Under the pieces are notes generated by a model. It ran no database searches. It saw only the letters and a program-made list of their open reading frames with translations, and was not told the DNA's origin. From the NCBI RefSeq assembly GCF_030068605.1, contig NZ_JASJOU010000007.1, positions 124,001-188,000 on the forward strand: a stretch of DNA of 64,000 nucleotides. Direction: 5' to 3'. Positions 47,576 through 56,848 of the stretch are shown here, piece after piece (position 1 is the first letter of the stretch; the number at the start of each line of letters is the position of its first letter). A program made the position numbers and the translations under genes. Origin of the DNA: Xanthocytophaga agilis (lineage in GTDB: Bacteria > Bacteroidota > Bacteroidia > Cytophagales > 172606-1).

Positions 47576-48181
47576 ATGAAAGAGACAGCCACAGCGGAAG
47601 AACGGATCAAGGACGCAGCACAAAAAGTTTTCCTTGAGAAAGGATTTGATGGCACAACAACGCGAGATATAGCCAAAGAAGCAGGAGTAAATAGTGCGTT
47701 GATGAATTATTACTTTCGGAGTAAAGAAAAGTTATTTTGCTCTGTATTCTCTGATATGTGCCAGCTATTTTTCCAGGGAATGCAGGATATACTTACCAAA
47801 CCTCTGGAACTAAAAGAAAAAATAGCAGAGATTATTGACCATGATTTTAAAATGTTCAAAAACCATCCGGACCTGTCACTATTTATTTTGAACGAAATCC
47901 ATAGAAATCCGGAAAGAGTAATGGAAGCAATTCCAATTGCCAAACATATAGTTCATGGCATATTTGAAGAACAATTGAGAGATGCAATAACCCATAAGCA
48001 GGTGCGTAATGTCGATGTCAAAAGCATATTTCTTATGATTATTGCCAATACACAGTTTATTTTTCAATGTAAGGCAATGCACATGCACATGTGGCAGGTG
48101 AGCGAAGAAGAATACTATGAGTTTGCAGAAAAGCACAAGAAGCTCATTTGCGACATGATTATATCCTATTTATTTATCTAG
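47576..48181 (+). CDS. TetR/AcrR family regulator of the adjacent efflux operon
   Basis: About 201 residues from ATG 47576 (MKETATAEERIKDAAQKVF). The helix-turn-helix GFDGTTTRDIAKEAGVNSALMNYYFRSKEKLF is typical; the C-terminal ligand-binding bundle contains HMHMWQVSEEEYYEF. An upstream ATG (47552) lies inside the promoter box and is rejected. It sits directly before a TolC-MFP-RND operon and a palindromic operator flanks its promoter, so it most likely represses itself and the efflux genes until a toxic ligand binds. Confidence 0.93.
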   Translation: MKETATAEERIKDAAQKVFLEKGFDGTTTRDIAKEAGVNSALMNYYFRSKEKLFCSVFSDMCQLFFQGMQDILTKPLELKEKIAEIIDHDFKMFKNHPDLSLFILNEIHRNPERVMEAIPIAKHIVHGIFEEQLRDAITHKQVRNVDVKSIFLMIIANTQFIFQCKAMHMHMWQVSEEEYYEFAEKHKKLICDMIISYLFI

Positions 48182-48207
48182 TTTATTTATCTAGACCTAT
48201 TTTGTAG

Positions 48208-48235
48208 TGAGTCATATAGCATGACTCATTTTTTT
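48208..48235 (+). terminator. Terminator between tetR and tolC
   Basis: TGAGTCAT and ATGACTCA (8 bp) around ATAGC, followed by seven T. The following genes would therefore be transcribed from their own promoter, in the TTAATC/GATTAA-rich stretch before 48304. Confidence 0.85.
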
Positions 48236-48303
48236 ACCACTAATTTAATCAAACGATTAAACCAAATCATTAAATCAAAGTATTAAACAAAATCAATCTA
48301 ACC

Positions 48304-49623
48304 ATGCAATTTTCACGTTGGTTTTTATTTTTTATTCTGGGTTTATCGGGAGGACTCGCCTATGCTCAGGAGCTTACGCTAAATCAATTAATTGATAAGG
48401 CGCTACAAAGCAATCAAAATGTACAGATCTCTCAGATAAGTGAACAACAGACAGCAGCACAGATCAAATCTGTAAAAGCAGGTGCACGGCCTCAGGTAAA
48501 CGTAAGTGGTGATTACAAACGTTACATAAAAATTCCTGGACAGGTAGTTCCTGCTTCAGCATTCGGTGGCCCAGATGGTACATACACAACATTAGCATTT
48601 GGATTACCTTACAATTTATCGACTTCCTTACAAGTCAGTCAGGCAATCTTCAATCCATCTATTGGTATAGGCCTTAAAGCAGCTAATCTGAGTCTGGATC
48701 TTTCTAAGCTTCAGACTACTAAAACAAAAGAAGATGTTGCTTATAATGTATCTGTGACTTACTATAATCTACAGAGTGTTACTCAGCAAATCGTTTTCTT
48801 ACGCAGCAACCTGGCATCTACAGAAAAACTTATTAAGGTAACAGACCTGCTATACAAAAATCAACTCTCACAAGGTATTGATGTAGATCGTCTGCGTATT
48901 ACTCATACACAAACTAAAACCCAGTTACAATCACTTCAGGCATCAGAAGAAGAACTCATCAACATGCTCAAATTCCTGACAGGTACACCACAAACTGACT
49001 CATTAAAAGTACAGGTAGCTATTGACGAACAAGCTATTCAGCAAGCTTTACTACAACAGGAAACTGTAAATCGTACAGATCTGCTTTTACTAGATCGCCA
49101 GAAAGCATTAAATGAACTTAATCAACGCAATACCAAAGCAGGCTTTATTCCTACTTTATCAGCCTATGGAGTAGCCAACTCTACATTTTACGGACAAGGA
49201 GGAGAAGATGGAGTGTTCAAACATGTGCCTGGTTATTGGGTGGGTCTGCAATTAAACTGGAATATTTATGATGGATCGGCCAGACGAGCAAAGCTAAGCA
49301 GTCAGCGTGCGGAGAACAATACACTGAATCTGCAAATGCAACAAGCGCGTGAATCAATTTTGATGGAAATGAAAAATGCCCAGAATAAGTTTCTGGTAGA
49401 GCAGCAAAATCTGGCATCCAGTCATGAACAGGTAACACTAGCCGACAAAGTATACACCCAATCTCAACTTCAATTCAAAGAAGGTACCAGTTCTCTTACG
49501 GATGTAATCCAGGCAGAGAACTCTTTGCGGGAAGCTCAAAATAACTATCTGAATGCACTTATAAATTTGCGATCTGCAGAGCTAGACTGGAAAAAAGCAT
49601 CGGGAAATCTTATTGCCAAATAA
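48304..49623 (+). CDS. TolC family outer-membrane efflux protein (second system)
   Basis: A 439-residue channel subunit with signal peptide to about residue 21 (GGLAYAQ). Two outer-membrane efflux repeats are visible: ELTLNQLIDKALQSNQNVQI ... VAYNVSVTYYNLQSVTQQIVFL and AQNKFLVEQQNLASSHEQVTLADKVYTQSQLQFKEG. First gene of the efflux operon controlled by the preceding TetR. The next gene starts 31 bases after its stop. Unrelated in sequence detail to the TolC at 22.4 kb, so this is a second independent system. Confidence 0.94.
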   Translation: MQFSRWFLFFILGLSGGLAYAQELTLNQLIDKALQSNQNVQISQISEQQTAAQIKSVKAGARPQVNVSGDYKRYIKIPGQVVPASAFGGPDGTYTTLAFGLPYNLSTSLQVSQAIFNPSIGIGLKAANLSLDLSKLQTTKTKEDVAYNVSVTYYNLQSVTQQIVFLRSNLASTEKLIKVTDLLYKNQLSQGIDVDRLRITHTQTKTQLQSLQASEEELINMLKFLTGTPQTDSLKVQVAIDEQAIQQALLQQETVNRTDLLLLDRQKALNELNQRNTKAGFIPTLSAYGVANSTFYGQGGEDGVFKHVPGYWVGLQLNWNIYDGSARRAKLSSQRAENNTLNLQMQQARESILMEMKNAQNKFLVEQQNLASSHEQVTLADKVYTQSQLQFKEGTSSLTDVIQAENSLREAQNNYLNALINLRSAELDWKKASGNLIAK

Positions 49624-49654
49624 TCCTACTCAAACATATACAAAGCAACAACAT

Positions 49655-50704
49655 ATGAAACGCATTATCACAAGTATAGCTATTATTGCTCTTTTAGGTC
49701 TTACTGCATGGAAGTTGATCAACAACAAGGAGACCGTCGCAGACAAAGTATACCGTCCAGATCCCAATCTGAAGGTAGGGGTAAAAACTGTAAAAGCAGA
49801 GTTACACAATCTAACGGAAGAAGCACAATTTTTAGGTGCATTCTCTCCAAACCGTAAAATAGAAATTCGCCCACAGGCTGGTGGAGAAGTACTTCAGTTG
49901 CCAATTGAAGAAGGTCAAATTGTACGTACAGGCCAACTGATTGCCAAACTGGATGACGCTCAGTTACGCTATCAACTGGAAGGTGCTCAGGTTAGTCTGG
50001 AAGGATATCAGAATGACTTGAAACGTTATGAAGTCTTGGTAAAGGGAGATGCTGTTCCTGCTATTAATCTGGAGAGAACACAACTGAGTATCCGTTCCAC
50101 ACAAGCCCAGATCAAGCAATTAAAGAAACAGCTTGATAACACAACCATTACAGCTCCTTTTGCAGGTATTATTACTTCCAAAACAGTAGAAAAAGGCTCT
50201 GTAGTATCGGTAGGAAGTCCTATCGCTACACTGGTAGATATATCTCAGTTAAAACTGGTAGTGAATATTCCAGAAAATGCAGTTAATCAGTTTCATACAG
50301 GCCAAACAATCTCAGTAAATACAGAAGTATATTCAGCAGTTGAATTCAAAGGTCGCATTACCATGATCGGAGCGGAAGGAGATGCTGCACACAATTACCC
50401 TGTAGAAATCATTGTTCCCAATTCTGCTCAAAACCCATTGAAAGCAGGAATGTATGGTACCATATCCAATGCTGATAAACGTAAAGCACAGGCACTAGCT
50501 GTTCCGCGTCAGGCAATTGTAGGTTCAGCAAAGAAGCCACAACTGTATGTGGTTGAAAATGGTAAAGCAGTTTTACGCTCTGTTGAAATTGGTGCTACCA
50601 CCAATGAGTATTTTGAGATTACCAAAGGTTTGAAAGAAGGTGAACAAGTAGTTACCAGTGGCCAGATCAACCTTCGTAATGGAGTACCTGTTATAGCTCA
50701 ATAA
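49655..50704 (+). CDS. RND efflux periplasmic adaptor (second system)
   Basis: About 349 residues from ATG 49655 (MKRIITSIAIIALLGLTAWKL, an uncleaved membrane anchor); an in-frame ATG at 49613 overlaps tolC and gives no better N-terminus. The lipoyl halves IRPQAGGEVLQLPIEEGQIVRTGQ and ITAPFAGIITSKTVEKGSVV flank an alpha-hairpin (about 95-150), followed by the beta-barrel and membrane-proximal domains. No lipobox cysteine, unlike the first system's adaptor. It joins the pump and TolC encoded on either side. Confidence 0.93.
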   Translation: MKRIITSIAIIALLGLTAWKLINNKETVADKVYRPDPNLKVGVKTVKAELHNLTEEAQFLGAFSPNRKIEIRPQAGGEVLQLPIEEGQIVRTGQLIAKLDDAQLRYQLEGAQVSLEGYQNDLKRYEVLVKGDAVPAINLERTQLSIRSTQAQIKQLKKQLDNTTITAPFAGIITSKTVEKGSVVSVGSPIATLVDISQLKLVVNIPENAVNQFHTGQTISVNTEVYSAVEFKGRITMIGAEGDAAHNYPVEIIVPNSAQNPLKAGMYGTISNADKRKAQALAVPRQAIVGSAKKPQLYVVENGKAVLRSVEIGATTNEYFEITKGLKEGEQVVTSGQINLRNGVPVIAQ

Positions 50705-50730
50705 TTTTTTCCGCTTCAAAAAGCAACACT

Positions 50731-53700
50731 ATGAAATTTGTAGAATCCCTTATCAAACGTCCATCCATTATTATAGTATTGTTTGCTATACTAACCTTGG
50801 GTGGGTTATTCTCATACAACATGCTTAGTTATGAACTGATGCCTGAGTTTTCAGTTCCTGTAGTTACCGTCACTACGGTGTATCCTGGTGCAGCTCCTTC
50901 GGAGGTAGAATCTGAAATTAGTAAGAAAATAGAAGATGCAGTATCAGGACTAGACAATATCGATGATGTAACTTCTAAATCGATGGAAAATGCATCAATT
51001 GTCATCATTCAGTTTAAAGCAGGGACAGATATAGATATGGCACTGGATGAAACACAACGTAAGATCAACAATATGGTCAGCGATTTGCCGGATGATGCGG
51101 AAACACCTTCGCTTTCTAAAATATCTCCAAGTGATCAACCTATCATGCAGTTACTTGCTACATCAAATCTTCCCAATGAGGTATTCTATCAACAGGTTGA
51201 AGATCGTTACTTACCTGTCTTACAACAGATTCCAGGGGTAGCAGAAATTACTATGGTTGGGGGTGATCAGCGTCAGATCCGTGTCAATGTAGATGATGAC
51301 AAGCTTAATTATTATGGTTTGTCCCTGTTGCAGGTGACACAAGCTATTGGTCAGGCAAACATGGACTTCCCTACTGGAAAAGTAAAAAATGCTAGCGAAA
51401 ATATTACGTTACGTCTGGCTGGGAAATTTACTTCACTGGATCAGATCCGTGATCTTGTTATCACAACGCCTCCACAAGGAAGCCCTATTCGTGTAAAGGA
51501 TGTAGCAACTATCACAGATGGTCTGGCAGATCCGGAAAGTATAAGCCGATACAACGGTCAGAATGGTATTGGTTTATTTGTTAAGAAACAATCAGACGCC
51601 AACGCTGTAGAAATTAGCCGATTAATGCAGGAAAAACTGACACTGATCGAAAAAGAACACGCAAATGAAAAAGTGCATTTCACCATTGCCTATGACAGTA
51701 GTACTTTCACTTTGGAATCTGTAGAAGCTGTAACACATGATTTGATTTTAGCTGTTGTACTAGTAGCTGTTGTCATGTTGCTTTTCCTGCACAGTTTCCG
51801 AAATGCATTTATTGTTATGGTTTCTGTTCCTGCTTCACTGATATCAGCATTCTTGTTCATGTTTGTGATGGGATATTCCCTGAACCTGATGACATTGCTG
51901 GCCTTATCCCTGGTAATTGGTATCCTGGTTGACGACTCGATTGTAGTTCTGGAAAATATTCAACGCCACCTGGAAATGGGCAAGAATCGTTGGCAGGCAA
52001 CAATTGACGGTATTAATGAGATTGGTTTTGCTGCAGTAGCTATTACACTGGTGATTGTGGTTGTGTTTGTTCCTATTACACTTGTTAACTCGGTAATTGC
52101 AGATTTGTTACGCCAGTTTTCATTGACTGTAGCTTTTGCCACTATGGTTAGTCTCTTAGTCAGCTTTACACTCACTCCTTGGCTGACCTCTATGCTGGGA
52201 AAGCTGGAACATCTGGACCCTAAAAATCCGTTTCAAGCCTTTTTACTTTGGTTTGAAGGTATCCTGACAGGTCTCACCAAATGGTATCATGGAAGTTTGG
52301 ATTGGGTACTGTCTCATAAACTAGTTTTTACAAGTATTCTGCTTGCTTTATTTATCGCAACAGGTTGGGTAGTGGGCTTAGGTATCATTGGAAGCGAGTT
52401 TGTGGCTCAAGGTGATCAGGGCAAATTTCTTTTAACCATGAAACTGGATAAAAGTACATCGTTGGAACAAAACAACCTGACAGCTCGCACTATTGAAGAA
52501 TATCTGCGCAAAAAAGTAGAAGTAAAAGCCATCTTCGCTAATGTAGGTGGCGCCAGCACAGGTATGAATAGTACAGGACAAGGAGAAACCAACCGTACAG
52601 AGTTAACAGTAGAATTGATTCCTGTTGACGAACGAGTAGGTCATATTGGTACTGAGAAATACATGATAGAGGTTCGAAAAGAGTTACAGGAAAAGTTTGC
52701 AGGGATTGAATTCAAATCAGCAATTGTCGGTATGGTAAATACAGGTTCCTCTCCTATTGAGATTTTCTTAAGTGGTGATAATGTAGAGCGCAATCTGGAC
52801 GCAGCCAATAAACTAGCAAATAACTTGCGTAGTATGCCGGGTGCTAATGATATAAATATATCCGTAGAGGCAGGAAATCCAGAAGTTCAGGTTGAAATTG
52901 ACAGAGAAAAAATGGCAAAGCTGGGATTGAATATCCAGACAGTGGGAGCCGTACTTCAAAATGCATTTGCAGGTAACGACGATTCCAAATTCCGGGATGG
53001 TGGAGAAGATTACGAAATCGAGGTTATGCTTGATGCTTTTGATCGTAAAAATCCTGAAGATGTCAAAAATATCAACTTCTTTAGCCCGTTGGCAGGCCGT
53101 CCGGTTCGCCTGGGAGAATTTGCCAAAGTATCTTTGAGCAATGGGCCATCCATTCTTGAAAGAAAGAACCGTCGTTCATCTGTAACTGTAACAGCTAATA
53201 CATTAGGTATAGGATCAGGTACATTGATTCAGAAGATACAGGAAGATCTTGCTAAAAACCCACTTCCGGCAGAGGTAACCGTAACATGGGGAGGTGATGC
53301 CAAAAACCAGAGTGAAGGGTTTGGTTCGTTGGGGATTGCCATGATAGCAGCATTATTACTAGTTTATTTTATCATGGTGCTTCTGTATGATAGCTTTATT
53401 TATCCTCTTGTAGTATTATTCTCTATTCCGGTAGCTGTGATTGGTGCATTGCTGGCTTTGGCACTCTCATCTTCTAATATTAGTATTTTCGCTATGTTGG
53501 GTATGTTAATGTTAATTGGTCTGGTAGTAAAAAATGCGATCTTGATTGTAGACTTTGCCAATCAGCAGAAAGCCAATGGAACGCCGTATCGGGATGCCAT
53601 TCTACATGCAGGAGAAGAACGTTTACGCCCTATTCTGATGACAACTATCGCCATGGTAATTGGTATGATTCCTATCGCGGTTGCCAGTGGCGCAGGTGCA

Positions 53701-53877
53701 GAATGGAAAAATTCACTGGCGTGGGTACTTATTGGTGGGTTAACCAGTTCTATGCTACTTACAGTATATCTGGTACCTATGATTTATTATGGAGTAGATC
53801 GCTTTAAAGAAAAATTTCTTTCTTCTAAAGAATCTGAATCAGCTATTTCGGCTAGTCCATCTGTATCTAACGTCTAA
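50731..53877 (+). CDS. RND efflux transporter permease (second system)
   Basis: A 1048-residue AcrB/HAE-1-like pump. TM1 at the start (RPSIIIVLFAILTLGGLF), SYELMPEFSVPVVTVTTVYPGAAPSEVE, a TM4 motif ALSLVIGILVDDSIVVLENIQRH with the proton-relay Asp pair, and the C-terminal ASGAGAEWKNSLAWVLIGGL. It follows the adaptor by 26 bases. Substrates are unknown. It is less similar to the first system's pump than to other Bacteroidota 'multidrug or lipid' RND pumps by wording of the porter domain, so the two are not recent duplicates. Confidence 0.96.
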   Translation: MKFVESLIKRPSIIIVLFAILTLGGLFSYNMLSYELMPEFSVPVVTVTTVYPGAAPSEVESEISKKIEDAVSGLDNIDDVTSKSMENASIVIIQFKAGTDIDMALDETQRKINNMVSDLPDDAETPSLSKISPSDQPIMQLLATSNLPNEVFYQQVEDRYLPVLQQIPGVAEITMVGGDQRQIRVNVDDDKLNYYGLSLLQVTQAIGQANMDFPTGKVKNASENITLRLAGKFTSLDQIRDLVITTPPQGSPIRVKDVATITDGLADPESISRYNGQNGIGLFVKKQSDANAVEISRLMQEKLTLIEKEHANEKVHFTIAYDSSTFTLESVEAVTHDLILAVVLVAVVMLLFLHSFRNAFIVMVSVPASLISAFLFMFVMGYSLNLMTLLALSLVIGILVDDSIVVLENIQRHLEMGKNRWQATIDGINEIGFAAVAITLVIVVVFVPITLVNSVIADLLRQFSLTVAFATMVSLLVSFTLTPWLTSMLGKLEHLDPKNPFQAFLLWFEGILTGLTKWYHGSLDWVLSHKLVFTSILLALFIATGWVVGLGIIGSEFVAQGDQGKFLLTMKLDKSTSLEQNNLTARTIEEYLRKKVEVKAIFANVGGASTGMNSTGQGETNRTELTVELIPVDERVGHIGTEKYMIEVRKELQEKFAGIEFKSAIVGMVNTGSSPIEIFLSGDNVERNLDAANKLANNLRSMPGANDINISVEAGNPEVQVEIDREKMAKLGLNIQTVGAVLQNAFAGNDDSKFRDGGEDYEIEVMLDAFDRKNPEDVKNINFFSPLAGRPVRLGEFAKVSLSNGPSILERKNRRSSVTVTANTLGIGSGTLIQKIQEDLAKNPLPAEVTVTWGGDAKNQSEGFGSLGIAMIAALLLVYFIMVLLYDSFIYPLVVLFSIPVAVIGALLALALSSSNISIFAMLGMLMLIGLVVKNAILIVDFANQQKANGTPYRDAILHAGEERLRPILMTTIAMVIGMIPIAVASGAGAEWKNSLAWVLIGGLTSSMLLTVYLVPMIYYGVDRFKEKFLSSKESESAISASPSVSNV

Positions 53878-53888
53878 TTCACTCAACA

Positions 53889-53920
53889 CCTGGAGTATGT
53901 CAATTAAGTCATGCTCCAGG
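53889..53920 (+). terminator. Hairpin after the second RND operon
   Basis: CCTGGAGTATG and CATGCTCCAGG (11 bp with one T-G wobble) around a loop of about ten bases. The T-run after it is poor, so termination may be partial. Confidence 0.6.
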
Positions 53921-54082
53921 CATTTAAAGAATACTATAAACTATTTGGAAATCAAACACCAGATAAAATACGAGCAACCTAATTAATATAATTCAGCCTT
54001 AAAGCTGATGACAAAAGTGATTACAATCTTTGCCATACTATTGTAATCTTTTCTATGAGCATTAAGGAGGTTAAAATACAAT

Positions 54083-54487
54083 ATGCAAGTCTATCTGTTA
54101 GATCAATGGAAAACGGTTTGTAAGAACTATTTACAAGATTTGAATAATGGCTTTCCTGAGGCCTTTACATTATACAACAAACAGATAGAAGAAACCATCA
54201 AAAAAATCTTGATACGAGGAATAAAAGAAGTTTTTTTCTGACCCCAGCTAGAAATAGACATTATTTGTAAACTAGCTCTTAACCAATATACACAAGCATT
54301 TAAAGCAGCTTGCCAACTGGGAAAAGACAAATCATTAACCCAAATTCTGCTTTACCATTACCGGCACTTCTTTCTGAGAATCTGTACACAATATAGGACA
54401 TCAGCAACTAATGTCCGTATTATCGTATGTAGAAAAATAAGAGAAATTAAAATATTGTTTGAAAGTAAACGTCATCGCAAACAATAG
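54083..54487 (+). pseudogene. Unknown small gene broken by an in-frame TGA
   Basis: A frame of 134 codons starting MQVYLLDQWKTVCKNYLQDL has an in-frame TGA at 54239-54241 (after residue 52) and continues in the same frame to TAG 54485-54487 with coherent helical, basic text (IREIKILFESKRHRKQ). An AAGGAGG at 54064-54070 lies 12 bases before the ATG, an unusually good ribosome site for this genome. I do not recognise the product; the basic helical pattern could suit a small nucleic-acid-binding or sigma-like protein, but that is speculation. It may be a nonsense pseudogene; the first 52 codons alone could also be a real small protein. Confidence 0.38.
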
Positions 54488-54594
54488 GCAGAAATTACAG
54501 TTTCTGTTTATTGATGGCACCAACACCTTACCATGCATAGATTGTACGAAAGATTTGTATCCTTAGAATTGTTCTTTACTTTCTGAAAGAATAG

Positions 54595-54602
54595 TATCTT
54601 TG
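54595..54602 (+). promoter_or_regulatory. Candidate -7 promoter box of the second tetR
   Basis: TATCTTTG matches TAnnTTTG exactly; a TTG at 54569-54571 is 23 bases upstream, slightly far for -33. The ATG at 54633 lies 31 bases downstream. Because the in-frame ATG at 54600 overlaps this box, the later start is preferred. Confidence 0.55.
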
Positions 54603-54632
54603 ATTACCAATACACTATCACTACAGACATCT

Positions 54633-55265
54633 ATGCAGATTACAGAAGAAACGTTAACAACTGAGCAGAAGATTTTACAAGCCGCTCGTAAGCTTTTTAT
54701 TCAAAAAGGCCTAACGGGTACCCGAATGGATGATATAGCGAAGGAAGCGGGTATCAATAAAGCATTACTACATTATTACTTTAGAAGCAAAGAAAAATTA
54801 TTTGAACTGGTATTTGAGGAAGAGTCCAAGCATTTTCTCGGAAAGATATTAGATGCAATAGAGTCAGATAAGTCCCTGTTTGAAAAGATTGCACAGTTGG
54901 TAGAGATTGATACAGAGCATTATCTGCATAACAGTTGTGGAGCGTCAGTTCCTATGTTTGTTTTTTATGAGATGGCGCGTGATCCGGAATTGGCAGCCAG
55001 GCAGATGCGTTTTAAAACAGGTTTGACCAGACGCATTATGGATGTATTTGGACAACAAATTAAAATAGAGATAGAGAAAGGAACTATCCGTCCCATAGAT
55101 CCAAGTGACTTGTTTATCAATATTATGGGACTGGTTCTTATGCCTTTTATGGCAAAGCCAATGCTTCAGATTATGCATGATTGGGATGAAGAAGCTTTCC
55201 GTCAGATAGCGGAAAAAAGAAAGAAAGAAATAACAGAATTTATTATAAATGCCATCAAAGTCTGA
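54633..55265 (+). CDS. TetR/AcrR family regulator
   Basis: About 210 residues from ATG 54633 (MQITEETLTTEQKILQAARKLF). The DNA-binding helix-turn-helix KGLTGTRMDDIAKEAGINKALLHYYFRSKEKLF is plain; the C-terminal bundle contains ETEHYLHN-type polar text and IMGLVLMPFMAKPML. It lies downstream of a broken gene and 484 bases upstream of the glycan operon, in the same direction, and GGTTAA-type palindromes lie in between, so regulation of that operon or of itself is plausible but unproven. Confidence 0.92.
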   Translation: MQITEETLTTEQKILQAARKLFIQKGLTGTRMDDIAKEAGINKALLHYYFRSKEKLFELVFEEESKHFLGKILDAIESDKSLFEKIAQLVEIDTEHYLHNSCGASVPMFVFYEMARDPELAARQMRFKTGLTRRIMDVFGQQIKIEIEKGTIRPIDPSDLFINIMGLVLMPFMAKPMLQIMHDWDEEAFRQIAEKRKKEITEFIINAIKV

Positions 55266-55748
55266 TTTTTTTTGCAATTCATTTAATCATCTGGTTAAAC
55301 TAAGAAGTTAACAAAGATTAATCAGACTTTGAAAGTATACCAAACCTTATTGTTAGCCTTGGTTAACCAAAAAGTTAAACCATACAATTAAATTCACTTT
55401 TATTTACTTTTATTCACATATCATATGCGGGGTCTTGTTAACCACAAGGCTTTTTCCTGTAAAAAAAGCCTTGATCTGTCCAATCCAGATTGTTTGCTGC
55501 TCATTCATACTGAGAATATTCTCAGTGCATTATCTATTGTCTCATTAGTTATTAGCCAATCAGTCTTAAACACTTCTACTCATTTTTATCTTATTCAGGA
55601 TTCATTTCTACTAAACTCGCTATATGCAGCGATAAACAATCCTCTGGCTGTTACATAGTTTTCAATCCTCTATACTATACAAAATCAACTAACCAAACCT
55701 TATAACCTGTAGATGTGAGCCAATCTACCATACAAAACTTTTTTCGTT
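55266..55748. promoter_or_regulatory. Intergenic region with GGTTAA palindromes before the glycan operon
   Basis: Between tetR and the epimerase gene lie several TTAA-centred elements: CTGGTTAAAC near 55290, GTTAAC near 55306, and the perfect 12-base palindrome TTGGTTAACCAA at 55359-55370. Downstream, CAAGGCTTTTT and its complement (55445-55473) form an 11-bp hairpin without a following T-run. A short open frame across 55425-55658 shows no protein-like pattern and is not called. The layout suggests TetR operators plus a leader of the glycan operon; the link is inferred. Confidence 0.45.
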
Positions 55749-56756
55749 ATGAAACATTATCTGATTACCGGAGGTGCTGGATTTATAGGTAGTCATCTGA
55801 TTGAAAAACTCCTTACCCAGGCGGATATACATATTACCTGCATTGACAATTTTGACTCCTATTACCCTGTTTTGCAGAAATTAAATAACATTGAATCATT
55901 TATAGATGACCCTCGTGTTGTTTTACTTGATGAAGACATATCACAACATGATATAGTAGTAAAGCGTATTGAAGAAAGTCGTTTTTCTCATATGCCTTTT
56001 GATGCTATTATCCATCTGGCAGCAAAAGCAGGGGTCAGAGGCAGCCTTCAGACTACCCAAGAATATTACCAGACCAATGTAATGGGTACACTCAGTATGC
56101 TGGAGATTGCCCGGAACTTTGATATACCCCAGTTTATTTTTGCTTCTTCGAGCAGTGTCTATGGTACAAACCCACGAATCCCATGGGCAGAAGAAGATCT
56201 GGAAACTATGCCGATCAGCCCTTATGCATCCAGCAAGCTGTCTGGAGAGGTAATCGGACAAGTTTATGCACACTTATATGGCATCCGATTCGTAGCCTTA
56301 CGTTTCTTTACAGTATATGGACCACGTCAGCGTCCAGACCTGGCTATTCATAAGTTTACCGAGTTGATTCAACAACATCAACCTGTTCCATTATATGGTA
56401 CAGGCGATACATCCCGTGATTATACCTATGTAGAAGATATCGTAGAAGGAATCAGACTGGCAATAGATTATCAGGACAGCCCCTACGAAATATTTAATTT
56501 AGGCAGTGGACAACCCATCTCTTTAAAACATATGGTTACCCATTTGGAACAGGCACTTCATATGGAAGCCATGATTGATTATCTGCCAGAACAACCTGGA
56601 GATGTACCTCAGACATTTGCAGATATAGCCAAAGCGCGTACTAAACTGGGTTACCGTGCTCATACCAGTATTGCAGAAGGTATTCAACGTTTTGTTGACT
56701 GGAAGCTAGGTCATAATCATATTCAGGAACACGACTCCTTCAACCTTACATTTTGA
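55749..56756 (+). CDS. Nucleotide-sugar epimerase (UDP-glucuronate/UDP-glucose 4-epimerase family)
   Basis: A 335-residue extended SDR. GGAGFIGSHLIEKL (residues 8-21) is the NAD site, HLAAKAGVRGSL and the catalytic SSVYG...SPYASSKLSGE (Tyr-Lys) are visible, and FFTVYGPRQRPDLAIHKF is the substrate segment typical of UDP-glucuronate 4-epimerases. It would make UDP-galacturonate or a related 4-epimer. It is the first gene of a five-gene operon with two glycosyltransferases, so it probably supplies the sugar transferred by them. A 15-bp stem-loop separates it from the next gene. Confidence 0.92.
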   Translation: MKHYLITGGAGFIGSHLIEKLLTQADIHITCIDNFDSYYPVLQKLNNIESFIDDPRVVLLDEDISQHDIVVKRIEESRFSHMPFDAIIHLAAKAGVRGSLQTTQEYYQTNVMGTLSMLEIARNFDIPQFIFASSSSVYGTNPRIPWAEEDLETMPISPYASSKLSGEVIGQVYAHLYGIRFVALRFFTVYGPRQRPDLAIHKFTELIQQHQPVPLYGTGDTSRDYTYVEDIVEGIRLAIDYQDSPYEIFNLGSGQPISLKHMVTHLEQALHMEAMIDYLPEQPGDVPQTFADIAKARTKLGYRAHTSIAEGIQRFVDWKLGHNHIQEHDSFNLTF

Positions 56757-56770
56757 TAGTATAAAAGTGA

Positions 56771-56834
56771 TAACTCTGTAAGATAAAGGTTTCGGTAATC
56801 TTATGTATAGCCAAACTTCTATCTTACAGAGTTA
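56771..56834 (+). promoter_or_regulatory. 15-bp inverted repeat between epimerase and glycosyltransferase genes
   Basis: TAACTCTGTAAGATA (56771-56785) and its exact complement (56820-56834) with a 34-base loop, ending 14 bases before the next ATG. No T-run follows, so it is more likely an mRNA element or regulator site than a terminator. Confidence 0.45.
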
Positions 56835-56848
56835 AAAATGCATGCGTT

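Noticed and set aside
13292-54487. Reading in-frame TGA (13409, 54239) as Trp or selenocysteine
   Set aside because: TGA ends several intact genes in the same window (for example padR and the SDR-adjacent AraC gene), no recoding element is visible, and each interrupted gene has other signs of decay or uncertainty.
55266-55420. CRISPR-like array from repeated TTAA elements
   Set aside because: The elements are short, irregularly spaced and palindromic; there are no equal spacers and no cas genes anywhere in the window.
55425-55658. Open frame between tetR and the epimerase gene
   Set aside because: It spans an inverted repeat, has a low-complexity hydrophobic composition, and no homologous features.
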